Source: Thermoprotei archaeon
GTDB lineage: Archaea > Thermoproteota > Thermoprotei > Thermofilales > B20-G17
DNA length: 6,207 nt
Assembly: GCA_003650785.1 (NCBI GenBank)
Contig: QMRW01000076.1
Location: 1-6,207, forward strand
Direction: 5' to 3'
The position numbers and the translations under genes were made by a program. Below, in pieces: positions 1 through 6,207 of this stretch; within the stretch, counting starts at the first letter, position 1, and each line of letters starts with the position of its first letter. The notes under the pieces were generated by a model. It was given only the letters and a program-made list of their open reading frames with translations. It had not been told where the DNA came from and ran no database searches.

Positions 1-165
1 CTATGTCATTCACGAATCTCCTCATATGGCCTTTCATATTCTCTCTAGGGCTCTAATGTATGTCTATTATAGCGCTTATTTTAGTGATCTTCATTTCGAC
101 CTCAGCTTGAATGCGACTTTTTGTGTAATTGCATAGTGAATATAAGCTTGTCAAGAGGCTATCTT
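1..165. other. Left flank with no assignable gene; possible edge of a neighbouring gene
   Basis: This is the region downstream of the ROK kinase gene. On the minus strand a short frame starts at ATG 94-92, 5 nt after a GAGG Shine-Dalgarno-like stretch (103-100). It reads MKITKISAIIDIH and stops at TAG 55-53, and the same frame is then open to the window edge with ATGs at 37 and 25. On the plus strand one frame is open from 2 to 136 (44 codons), and another gives a hydrophobic tail (MSFTNLLIWPFIFSLGL) ending at TAA 54-56. These readings exclude one another, and none is recognisable. No T-rich archaeal terminator is visible on the minus strand after the kinase stop, so transcription may continue leftward. 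Confidence 0.3.
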
Positions 166-1083
166 CTAGCGAAGACCTTTACGCGATAGTTCTTCTAAGG
201 TCATCTTAGTTATGCCATAGAGCGGACTCAGATCTATTTGAGGGGATTGGACTATCTTCTTCAAGCTATGAACTTCCCTCAGCTCTCTTATTAACGGATC
301 TCTAAATAGGTCGAACGCTTTTGAGATCTGTCCACCGAACACTATGCAGTCAGGTTTAAATTCCATAGCTATTGGCTTTAGACACTTACCTAGAATGAGC
401 CCCACTTCCTCGAAGACTTTGAGGCTATTTCTGTCCCCGCGGAAGCCTCTGAGCGCTATCTCTTTCACGTCCAGCTCCTCACCCGTTAGCTCCCTATATT
501 TCTTTATGATCCCTCTTCTCGAAACTTTATCTTCAAGTATACCTCCCTCGTAAGGCAGGTTCCACAACCACCCTTCTGGAGGCACTCCTGGACCTTCGGT
601 TACTACATGGTCATCTACCATAAAAGCCGAACCTAGACCCATACCCAGCGTTATACCGATGATTCTCTTATACCCTCTAGCAGCTCCTCGCCAGGCTTCC
701 CCGACGATAAAAGCCCATGAGTCGAGTTTAAAGACTATGGGGAATTCCTCTTTTAAGCTCAAACGCCGAGCTATTATTTTCCTTAAGTTCAGACCATAAA
801 GGGAGGAGAACTTGTGTTCCATGAAGCTAATGCCTCTTTCAAGATCAAAGGGGCCGGGTACGGCTAGGCCTATGGCTTTTACCTCTAGCCCCCTTTCACT
901 CGCACTCCTTATTCCCTCCTCTAGTAGGCCTATGAATGGTCTAAGTATCTCTTCCCTTTCCCCCATTGAGTTCACAGAAGTTGTTCTGAAAGTTCCTTCG
1001 ATATAATGACCCTCGGGAGTTATCAGCGCTAGCTTTATCGAAGTTCCTCCTACATCAACAGCTAAGATACACGTCTTCCTCAA
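166..1083 (-). CDS. ROK-family sugar kinase (putative mannokinase/hexokinase)
   Basis: A cytoplasmic ATP-dependent sugar kinase of the ROK (repressor, ORF, kinase) family, 305 residues and of normal family length. It has no N-terminal DNA-binding domain, so it is a kinase rather than a repressor. Visible motifs are the N-terminal phosphate loop DVGGTSIK (10-17), AVPGPFDLERG (74-84), the probable catalytic base D121 in KLDSWAFIVGE (119-129), the second phosphate loop LGMGLGSAF (146-154) and IVFGGQIS (247-254). The usual Glu-x-Gly-His and CxCGxxGCxE zinc elements are missing. In their place is PPEGWLWNLPYEGGILED (168-185), which I recall from a zinc-less ROK subgroup. The start is TTG, placed there because it keeps the phosphate loop and has GAGGT 8 nt upstream. 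It is second in an operon, 6 bp after the isomerase. That context suggests phosphorylation of mannose at C6 (inference); glucose, fructose or N-acetylmannosamine are alternatives. Confidence 0.91.
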   Translation of the reverse strand: MRKTCILAVDVGGTSIKLALITPEGHYIEGTFRTTSVNSMGEREEILRPFIGLLEEGIRSASERGLEVKAIGLAVPGPFDLERGISFMEHKFSSLYGLNLRKIIARRLSLKEEFPIVFKLDSWAFIVGEAWRGAARGYKRIIGITLGMGLGSAFMVDDHVVTEGPGVPPEGWLWNLPYEGGILEDKVSRRGIIKKYRELTGEELDVKEIALRGFRGDRNSLKVFEEVGLILGKCLKPIAMEFKPDCIVFGGQISKAFDLFRDPLIRELREVHSLKKIVQSPQIDLSPLYGITKMTLEELSRKGLR

Positions 1084-1089
1084 AATTCT

Positions 1090-2880
1090 CTACCTCATAA
1101 ACGCCTTAACTACTTTGCAAGGGCTTATTCCCATGTTTATGAGGAGGTACTCTCCGAAGCAGGCTGGGACTAAAGCGGTTTCGGAGAAGTGTATTTCCAA
1201 CTTCCTATTAGGATTTGATTTGGAGGATATGAGAACACTCTCTCCGTCCACCAAGGTCAATATATGGAATTTACCGTTAGTATTATCACTAATGTTCTTC
1301 AAGAACTCTAACCTATGGATCACTATGCGTAGCTCACCTAGCTCTCCGAGAAAGTATTCAGCCCATGTGGGCCCAGACCTTATAGGCTTAGGTGTGACCT
1401 TGAGGTGTTTGGAGACCCAGCTTGCCCGTTTCGTTGTATCGAGGACCCTAAATGCATGGTATGAATGTATTGGGCGTAGTTTTCCGTTTAAGTCTGGCCT
1501 TAAGTAGTCATAGAAGTGAAACGTGTATAGATCAGTGGTATCACTTATTTCGAGCACTACTTGATTATATCCAGATGCGTGGACTGTTCCAGCTGGTATT
1601 AGGAAGAGATCTCCTTCCCTACTCTGAATGCTGTTCACGTATCGATTGTGGTCAAAGGGTATGCCCTTAGTCTCAGCCTCTATAACGGCTTTACGGAACT
1701 CCTCTACATCGGCTTCGTCTCTTAGCCCCAAGTACACCTTGGATCCAGGGCCTGTAGCTACGATGTAGTAGCTCTCATTCTGTCCTATAGGCTCATTAAA
1801 GTTCTCCTTGAGATAGGAGAGGTCTCCGTGAACCTGTATTGCCATATCTCCACCTCCCATAGAGTCGTCATAGTTTACTCTAATGGGAAAGTTTCCGCCA
1901 ACCTTTTCATATGCTTCAAACTTCCCCATGATTCTATCTGGATACTCCCACAGAAGATTGAGGAACGGCAAGTTCAAGACTATATTTCTTAGCTTAACGA
2001 ATAAACTCTGGTATGGCGCCATTACCTCATACGACCAGGCACAGTTCTTCATGGATTTAGGCAGTTTCCTGATCTCCTTAAGCCACTGTCCTCCCCAAAC
2101 TCCCTCTAAGTATATGGGCTTAAGCCTTAAGGGATGTTCAGAGAGTATTAGCAAGAGTTTCTTATAGACGTCCCTAGGCAACATAATTAAGTTTTCAGTG
2201 TTGTTGCCATCTAAATAGAAGTCTATTCGCCTTAGTACTCTCCTCTTATGCCTATCTAGCACTGGAAAGTCAATGTAATAGAGCCGCTTCCCTGAGTACT
2301 CTCTACTTATAGACTTACCTCCATCCCCTAAGTTATTAATTAAACCATTTAAAACTCTCCTCCCCGCAACTTCCTTAGTTACATCCACGTAGAACACTAC
2401 ATCGTATAGGTCTGCAGTAAACCTATTAACTACTCCACAACCGAAACACACAAGTACTTTAGAATTTCTCCTAGCGTGCTCAATTCTCTTCCTCAATTCC
2501 TTTCTCCTGAAGAACATCTCTATTTCTCCTTCAAATACTCGGCCAAAGTGCGGATCACACGTAAGAAATGGTTTAATGATATTCTCAATGTAGTCCAGAG
2601 GCTTATAGAAGTTCGTTACATCCAATAACTCAAAATCTAACTGCAATTCTCTGAAAAATTCTTCAAGCTTAGATATCAAAACTTTCCAATAAACACCGAT
2701 ATATCCATCAATACCTATAGTAACTCCTATTTTCCTTGAGACAGTCTCTTTAACAAGAATTCCAACACGCTTACATACTTCATTTAATCCCACTACAATA
2801 CGCTCTATGAGCTCACTTGGAATCCTGGGAGTATTTATGGCTTCCTTGTCGTCGTAAGAGCTGATCAATACATATGACAC
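1090..2880 (-). CDS. manA: Class I mannose-6-phosphate isomerase fused to an N-terminal degenerate kinase-like domain
   Basis: Predicted to interconvert mannose 6-phosphate and fructose 6-phosphate in the cytoplasm. At 596 residues it is nearly twice the short (about 315 aa) class I enzymes. The C-terminal part (about 250-596) is the isomerase. It has the early VWGGQWL motif (261-267), zinc ligands Q349 and H351 in IQVHGD, E369 in GQNESYY and H434 in PAGTVHA, then SDTTDLYTFHFYDY (446-459) and RPDLNGKLRP (461-470). The N-terminal part (about 1-240) resembles the uridine kinase/phosphoribulokinase fold: a strand and loop IGIDGYIGVYWK (55-66), then FYKPLDY (91-97) and FYVDVTKEVAGRR (163-175). 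The Walker A GK[ST] is replaced by Y64-W65-K66, so ATP binding is doubtful. The start is GTG. No ATG, GTG or TTG lies between it and the upstream in-frame stop, and a TATA box lies about 27 bp away. First gene of the operon with the ROK kinase. Confidence 0.9.
   Translation of the reverse strand: MSYVLISSYDDKEAINTPRIPSELIERIVVGLNEVCKRVGILVKETVSRKIGVTIGIDGYIGVYWKVLISKLEEFFRELQLDFELLDVTNFYKPLDYIENIIKPFLTCDPHFGRVFEGEIEMFFRRKELRKRIEHARRNSKVLVCFGCGVVNRFTADLYDVVFYVDVTKEVAGRRVLNGLINNLGDGGKSISREYSGKRLYYIDFPVLDRHKRRVLRRIDFYLDGNNTENLIMLPRDVYKKLLLILSEHPLRLKPIYLEGVWGGQWLKEIRKLPKSMKNCAWSYEVMAPYQSLFVKLRNIVLNLPFLNLLWEYPDRIMGKFEAYEKVGGNFPIRVNYDDSMGGGDMAIQVHGDLSYLKENFNEPIGQNESYYIVATGPGSKVYLGLRDEADVEEFRKAVIEAETKGIPFDHNRYVNSIQSREGDLFLIPAGTVHASGYNQVVLEISDTTDLYTFHFYDYLRPDLNGKLRPIHSYHAFRVLDTTKRASWVSKHLKVTPKPIRSGPTWAEYFLGELGELRIVIHRLEFLKNISDNTNGKFHILTLVDGESVLISSKSNPNRKLEIHFSETALVPACFGEYLLINMGISPCKVVKAFMR
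1092..1096 (-). promoter_or_regulatory. Ribosome binding site for the ROK kinase, overlapping the upstream stop
   Basis: The minus strand reads GAGGT at 1096-1092, followed by 8 nt and then TTG at 1083-1081. GAGGT is part of the archaeal anti-Shine-Dalgarno complement GGAGGTGA. Its last base is the first base of the isomerase's TAG stop codon. The spacing supports the TTG as the true start and suggests translation of the two genes is coupled. Confidence 0.7.
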
Positions 2881-2901
2881 ACCTATTAATAACCAGGTGT
2901 T

Positions 2902-2919
2902 AAAATATATTTTCAGTAT
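2902..2919 (-). promoter_or_regulatory. BRE/TATA promoter of the isomerase-kinase operon (leaderless)
   Basis: The element AAAATATATTTT (2902-2913) is a perfect palindrome. It is preceded on the minus strand by ATACTG (2919-2914), giving a BRE-like CTGAAA that runs into the TATA box. The TATA centre is about 27 bp from the GTG at 2880, the usual archaeal TATA-to-transcription-start distance, so transcription should begin at or very near the start codon. AGGT directly abuts the GTG, with no spacing, and is unlikely to act as a normal Shine-Dalgarno site. Confidence 0.6.
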
Positions 2920-2930
2920 ACCTTACTTTA

Positions 2931-2941
2931 TGCTTCAAGCA
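2931..2941. promoter_or_regulatory. Candidate operator: 11-bp palindrome between the divergent promoters
   Basis: TGCTT-C-AAGCA is a perfect inverted repeat with 5-bp arms around a single base. It lies almost midway between the two TATA elements (centres near 2907 and 2957) and upstream of both BREs, where one bound regulator could influence both transcription units. No regulator gene lies in the window. A palindrome this short can arise by chance, so this is only a candidate. Confidence 0.3.
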
Positions 2942-2944
2942 GCA

Positions 2945-2973
2945 GTGCAAAGCTTATAAGAATTCTGTGCAAA
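2945..2973 (+). repeat. 7-bp direct repeat GTGCAAA bracketing the GH38 TATA box
   Basis: GTGCAAA occurs at 2945-2951 and again at 2967-2973, 22 bp apart start to start, about two helical turns. The first copy overlaps the BRE position and the second lies between the TATA box and the start codon. This placement would suit a regulator binding one DNA face, but two 7-mers in a 106-bp spacer can also match by chance. Confidence 0.3.
2947..2960 (+). promoter_or_regulatory. BRE/TATA promoter of the GH38 gene (leaderless)
   Basis: The TATA element CTTATAAG (2953-2960) is preceded by GCAAAG (2947-2952), close to the archaeal BRE pattern of purine-N-W-A-A-W. The predicted transcription start is at about 2983, giving a leader of 0-4 nt before ATG 2987. 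No Shine-Dalgarno sequence lies before the ATG, which agrees with a leaderless message. Confidence 0.65.
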
Positions 2974-2986
2974 TAGTAACATTAAA

Positions 2987-5900
2987 ATGAGAAGTGTGCG
3001 CATTGAGGTAGTAAAGCAGACGTGTTTCTTTGTATATGAGAAGGTTTTAAAGAACATTGTTGAGCTGACTATATCTAATGAGGGAGAGGTTTTTAAAGCA
3101 ACTCTAACAGTCTCGACTCCCTCAGCTACGCACAAGATCCCTCTAGGCTACATAGACGCTGGTAGGCGAATATACCGTGTTCACATACCAGATATAAGGG
3201 AAGAAGTTAGCGTAAAGTTCTCTATACACGATGAGTCTGGAAATACTGTGGCTGAGAAGACTGTGAAATGGAGACCTAGGAGACACTGGATCATCTACTT
3301 AGTTCAGTATTCTCACCATGACCTAGGGTATACTGATATTCCCCAGAACGTCTTAAGGGAGTATATCGACTTCTATAACTCAATTATGCGGTTCTGTGAG
3401 GAGACCGAGGATTGGCCTGAGGAGACTAAGTTTAGATATCAAGTTGAGCAGTTCTGGTCTATTAACTATTACTTGAAAACTCAGCCTAAACACAAGGTTG
3501 ATAGGCTCCTTAAACTCCTAAAAGAAGGCAGAATTGAGATCTCAGCACTTTTTGGCAATGAAGTCTCCGGTCTCTGCGGACATGAGGAGATCATAAGGTT
3601 AGTATATCCGTCACTCAGGTTAAGGAGCACTCACGGAGTATCGGTGAGTGTTGCAGAGCTTAACGATGTACCTGGACTTTCCTGGGGACTAGCTACAGTG
3701 CTCGCTGGGTGTGGCGTAAAAGTAATAGCTCCGCTTCTTCCAAGGTGGTACTATCGACCAGACCAGATACCTTTCTGGGATGAGAGCGTAGTTACACCAA
3801 GTGGTACACCTACGGCGTTTTGGTGGGAGAGCTTAGATGGTAGCAGAGTTCTCTTCTGGTACCAGAATATAGGTTTTGGAGAAAACTTAGGCTTTGCTGA
3901 GAGCTACGAGAAGCTTCTTAAAGAACTACCCAAGTTTTTAGATAAGCTCGAGGAGAAGGGATACCCTTTCAATGTAATTCTAGTACGAGTAAGAGGAGCT
4001 GCTCGAGACAACTCTCCGCCATCAGTTAAGCCGTGTCTGATAGCAAAAGAGTGGAACGAGAAGTGGGCATATCCTAAAATCATAGTATCTACGCTATCAA
4101 GCTTCTTCAAGTACTTAGAGGAAAATTATAGTAAGTCCTTAGAGAAGCTCCCTGTGTTCAGGGGAGAGATCCCTGATAGCGACTATCCAGTAGGAGCAAC
4201 TTCAACTATGCAGGCAACGATTTTAAACAGAAATGCTCACGACTTAATACCATCGGCTGAGAAGTTTGCAACTATTGCTGACTATCTCCTAGGCCTGCCC
4301 TACCCGTATAAAGAGTACTTGAAGGAGGCTTATGAACACAATCTCTTATATGATGAACACACTTGGGGACTCTGCTGCCCATTTGGGCCAGCTCAGGAAG
4401 CTTCCCGTATCGAGAAGATCCTTCACGCATATAAGGCGTATACCTTAGCGCACGATGTCTTCGTTAAGAGCCTTAATAGGATAGTGGACGCTATAGATCT
4501 TCCAGAAAAAGGCTATTACTTAGTCGTATTTAATCCACTTTCGTGGAAAAGGACTGACGTAGTAAGAGCATGGTTGAGAGACCCTGATCCCTGCGGTCAT
4601 CCCATCTATGAAGTATTACAGGATGGAAAACCAACAGGTATTCTTACACATGGAAGTGTTGTGGAACGGGATGCATTTTACCCGCCTCTAGAACTTTTCG
4701 AGAAGCCTTTCAGCATAGTGGATTTAGAGACAGGGGAGGAGGTGGAGTACCAGATAGTATTTGTTAAGGACTCTGAATCGACTCTAGACTTCGCTGCTGA
4801 TAGAGTGGGACTAGCTCCAGTAGAAGGTAGATATGTTAGACAAATAGTGTTTATGGCGGAAAATGTTCCCCCACTAGGATACAAAGTCTATAAAATAGTC
4901 CCGGAAACCAGAATCCCCCTTAGTAACTCTGTCAAAAAACATGATATTAATGGTCATATAATCGAAAACGAGTACTATAGAATTGTCATCGACCCCAATA
5001 CGGGAGCTGTTATAAGTCTATTTGATAAGGAGCTGGGAAGGGAGCTAGTGGACTCTAAGGCGCCTCACGGTTTCAGCCAGCTTATAGTCCGAGACTCCGC
5101 TACTGGCAAAGAATATTATGTAGAGGGAGTAAGAGTTGAAGGAGGCTTAAATGGCTCAGTTGTAAAGAGTATAGTAGTGAAAGGTAAGGCCTACGGATGC
5201 CCAATTGTGCTTAAAGAAATATTTCTTTACAGTAAGGTTAAGAAAGTAGACTTCTACTATAGAATCTTAAAGGACTCTACACCTATGTTAGAGGTTTACA
5301 TAGCTTTTCCCTTTAAGATACGTAATCCGAGCTTCAAATATGAGGGCCCAAACATAGTCGTGACGCCTATTAAAGACCAGTTTCCGGGCTCTCACACATG
5401 CTATTATCCCGTACAGCACTGGGTTAACATATGTGATGATAAAGGGTTTGGAGTTACGTGGTCCTCTCCAGATGCCCACTTAGTTGAACTAGGTGGTCTA
5501 TGGCCTTTAGGAGTCTCCTGGGCTCACCATGGCGTAACACCGCCAAGATACCCTCATAAAAACCTAAGGGTCTCGAGGTTTGAGAAAGCTTACATATATT
5601 CCTTTATCTTATGTAATAACTTTAAGACTAATTTTTACGTAACTCAAGTAGGAGATCTAGTGCTTAGATATTCCATAACATCGCATATGGGAGACTGGAG
5701 AACAAATATTTCCAGAGATCACGGATGGAGTACAGCAAATCCACTAGTCCCAGTCTTTACGGAAGGTGGAAGACGAGGTAAACTCCCTACTAAATCATAT
5801 AGCTTCTGTGAAGTAGATAAGCCTAATGTAATGATCACTACAATAAAGCCCTCTGAGGACGGTAAGGGCCTAGTCTTACGGCTAGTAGAGACCTCGGGAA

Positions 5901-6082
5901 GAGACACAACAGTGACTATTAAGCTTCCCTTCCTCAGTATAAAAAGGGCCTATATAACAGATCTAGTAGAGAAGGAGTTGAAGCCAGTAGAGGTTCGGGG
6001 GAATCAGGTCACTGCAACTATTAAGATGTTTGGGATAGCCACCTTGAAGCTCATAGTAAAGACTTTACTACCCCCTGGGTAG
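2987..6082 (+). CDS. Glycoside hydrolase family 38 protein (alpha-mannosidase superfamily), atypical active site
   Basis: A 1031-residue GH38-type protein, predicted to hydrolyse alpha-mannosides or related glycosides with a bound zinc. Domain order: an N-terminal beta-rich extension (about 1-98); a catalytic barrel with SHHDLGYTD (109-117, probable zinc ligands H110 and D112), NDVPGLSWGLA (226-236), FWWESLDGSRVLFW (278-291) and RDNSPP (340-345); a helical middle region with GATSTMQAT (403-411) and DEHTWG (456-461, H458 probable third zinc ligand); then C-terminal beta-sandwich domains beginning near 505, with IIENEYYRIVIDPNTGAVIS (658-677), a typical GH38 C-terminal motif. There is no signal peptide or membrane segment, so it should be cytoplasmic. 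ATG 2987 is the only start before the upstream in-frame stop. The segment that should hold the Asp nucleophile (181-204) has none, so the substrate and even hydrolase activity are uncertain. Two consecutive TAG stops end the gene. Confidence 0.92.
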   Translation: MRSVRIEVVKQTCFFVYEKVLKNIVELTISNEGEVFKATLTVSTPSATHKIPLGYIDAGRRIYRVHIPDIREEVSVKFSIHDESGNTVAEKTVKWRPRRHWIIYLVQYSHHDLGYTDIPQNVLREYIDFYNSIMRFCEETEDWPEETKFRYQVEQFWSINYYLKTQPKHKVDRLLKLLKEGRIEISALFGNEVSGLCGHEEIIRLVYPSLRLRSTHGVSVSVAELNDVPGLSWGLATVLAGCGVKVIAPLLPRWYYRPDQIPFWDESVVTPSGTPTAFWWESLDGSRVLFWYQNIGFGENLGFAESYEKLLKELPKFLDKLEEKGYPFNVILVRVRGAARDNSPPSVKPCLIAKEWNEKWAYPKIIVSTLSSFFKYLEENYSKSLEKLPVFRGEIPDSDYPVGATSTMQATILNRNAHDLIPSAEKFATIADYLLGLPYPYKEYLKEAYEHNLLYDEHTWGLCCPFGPAQEASRIEKILHAYKAYTLAHDVFVKSLNRIVDAIDLPEKGYYLVVFNPLSWKRTDVVRAWLRDPDPCGHPIYEVLQDGKPTGILTHGSVVERDAFYPPLELFEKPFSIVDLETGEEVEYQIVFVKDSESTLDFAADRVGLAPVEGRYVRQIVFMAENVPPLGYKVYKIVPETRIPLSNSVKKHDINGHIIENEYYRIVIDPNTGAVISLFDKELGRELVDSKAPHGFSQLIVRDSATGKEYYVEGVRVEGGLNGSVVKSIVVKGKAYGCPIVLKEIFLYSKVKKVDFYYRILKDSTPMLEVYIAFPFKIRNPSFKYEGPNIVVTPIKDQFPGSHTCYYPVQHWVNICDDKGFGVTWSSPDAHLVELGGLWPLGVSWAHHGVTPPRYPHKNLRVSRFEKAYIYSFILCNNFKTNFYVTQVGDLVLRYSITSHMGDWRTNISRDHGWSTANPLVPVFTEGGRRGKLPTKSYSFCEVDKPNVMITTIKPSEDGKGLVLRLVETSGRDTTVTIKLPFLSIKRAYITDLVEKELKPVEVRGNQVTATIKMFGIATLKLIVKTLLPPG

Positions 6083-6207
6083 TAGAGTCTTGAAAGGAAG
6101 AATTAGTAGCTATTATGGATTAAATTAGAAACCCTGTTCATTAAATCTATTTTCACTGACATTAAGTATTATGACGGGACACGGTAAGTCTTTAGCCACT
6201 ATTGAGA
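6083..6207. other. Right flank with no assignable gene; two competing partial frames
   Basis: The 125 bp after the GH38 stop contain no recognisable gene. On the minus strand a frame is open from the window edge to TAA 6127-6125. Its 26 codons include AKDLPCPVIILNVSE, which looks protein-like and could be the tail of a convergent gene. On the plus strand an ATG at 6171 opens MTGHGKSLATIE to the edge, with a weak TATA-like TTAAAT at 6141-6146 at roughly the leaderless distance. The two overlap, so at most one is likely real. The short T run at 6150-6153 is too weak to call a terminator. Confidence 0.3.

Noticed and set aside
113..121. T run at 115-119 as a terminator
   Set aside because: It is T-rich on the plus strand, so it would act on rightward transcripts only. 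The leftward operon ending at 166 would need T runs on the minus strand, and none are seen.
1115..2167. Three plus-strand open frames of 72-130 codons within the isomerase gene
   Set aside because: They are antisense to a well-supported gene whose family motifs run through the whole region, and they have no family features or start signals of their own.
2987..3060. Possible signal peptide at the GH38 N-terminus (QTCFFVYEKVL)
   Set aside because: The hydrophobic stretch is too short and is interrupted by charged residues. No cleavage-site pattern follows, and the segment fits the beta-rich N-terminal domain.
2935..3135. Minus-strand open frame of 66 codons overlapping the spacer and the start of the GH38 gene
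   Set aside because: It lies antisense to the GH38 start and promoter, has no recognisable motif, and its cysteine- and serine-rich composition looks like a shadow frame.
3904..5907. Four minus-strand open frames of 62-68 codons inside the GH38 gene
   Set aside because: They are antisense to conserved GH38 domains and show no promoter, ribosome site or protein-like motif.
6080..6085. Tandem TAG TAG at the end of the GH38 gene as possible recoding
   Set aside because: Both codons follow a natural C-terminus after the last beta-sandwich motif, and no open frame continues, so this is ordinary double termination.

Overview
The window looks like genomic DNA from a hyperthermophilic archaeon, most likely of the Thermoproteota. 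Four things suggest this: A/T-rich BRE/TATA-type promoters about 27 bp from the first genes' start codons, apparently leaderless first genes, GTG and TTG starts, and heavy use of AGA/AGG and ATA codons. No species can be named from the sequence alone.

Layout. Three large genes fill almost all of the window, in two divergent units around a 106-bp control region (2881-2986). Leftward: a 596-residue class I mannose-6-phosphate isomerase with an extra N-terminal kinase-like domain (1090-2880), followed after 6 bp by a 305-residue ROK-family sugar kinase (166-1083). Rightward: a 1031-residue glycoside hydrolase family 38 (alpha-mannosidase superfamily) protein (2987-6082). The outer flanks (1-165 and 6083-6207) hold no gene that can be assigned with confidence, only short open stretches that may be edges of neighbouring genes.

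How the genes fit together (inference). A cytoplasmic GH38 enzyme could release mannose or a related sugar from an alpha-linked substrate. The ROK kinase could phosphorylate it at C6, and the isomerase could convert mannose 6-phosphate to fructose 6-phosphate for glycolysis. The divergent promoters are close enough to share one regulator. An 11-bp palindrome lies between the two TATA boxes, and a 7-bp direct repeat brackets the GH38 TATA box.

What is unusual. All three enzymes look like atypical members of their families. The GH38 protein has no Asp in the segment where the family nucleophile normally lies. The isomerase has a fused kinase-like domain whose Walker A motif is degenerate. The ROK kinase lacks the usual zinc-binding Cys cluster. 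The cassette may therefore act on a substrate other than a simple alpha-mannoside.
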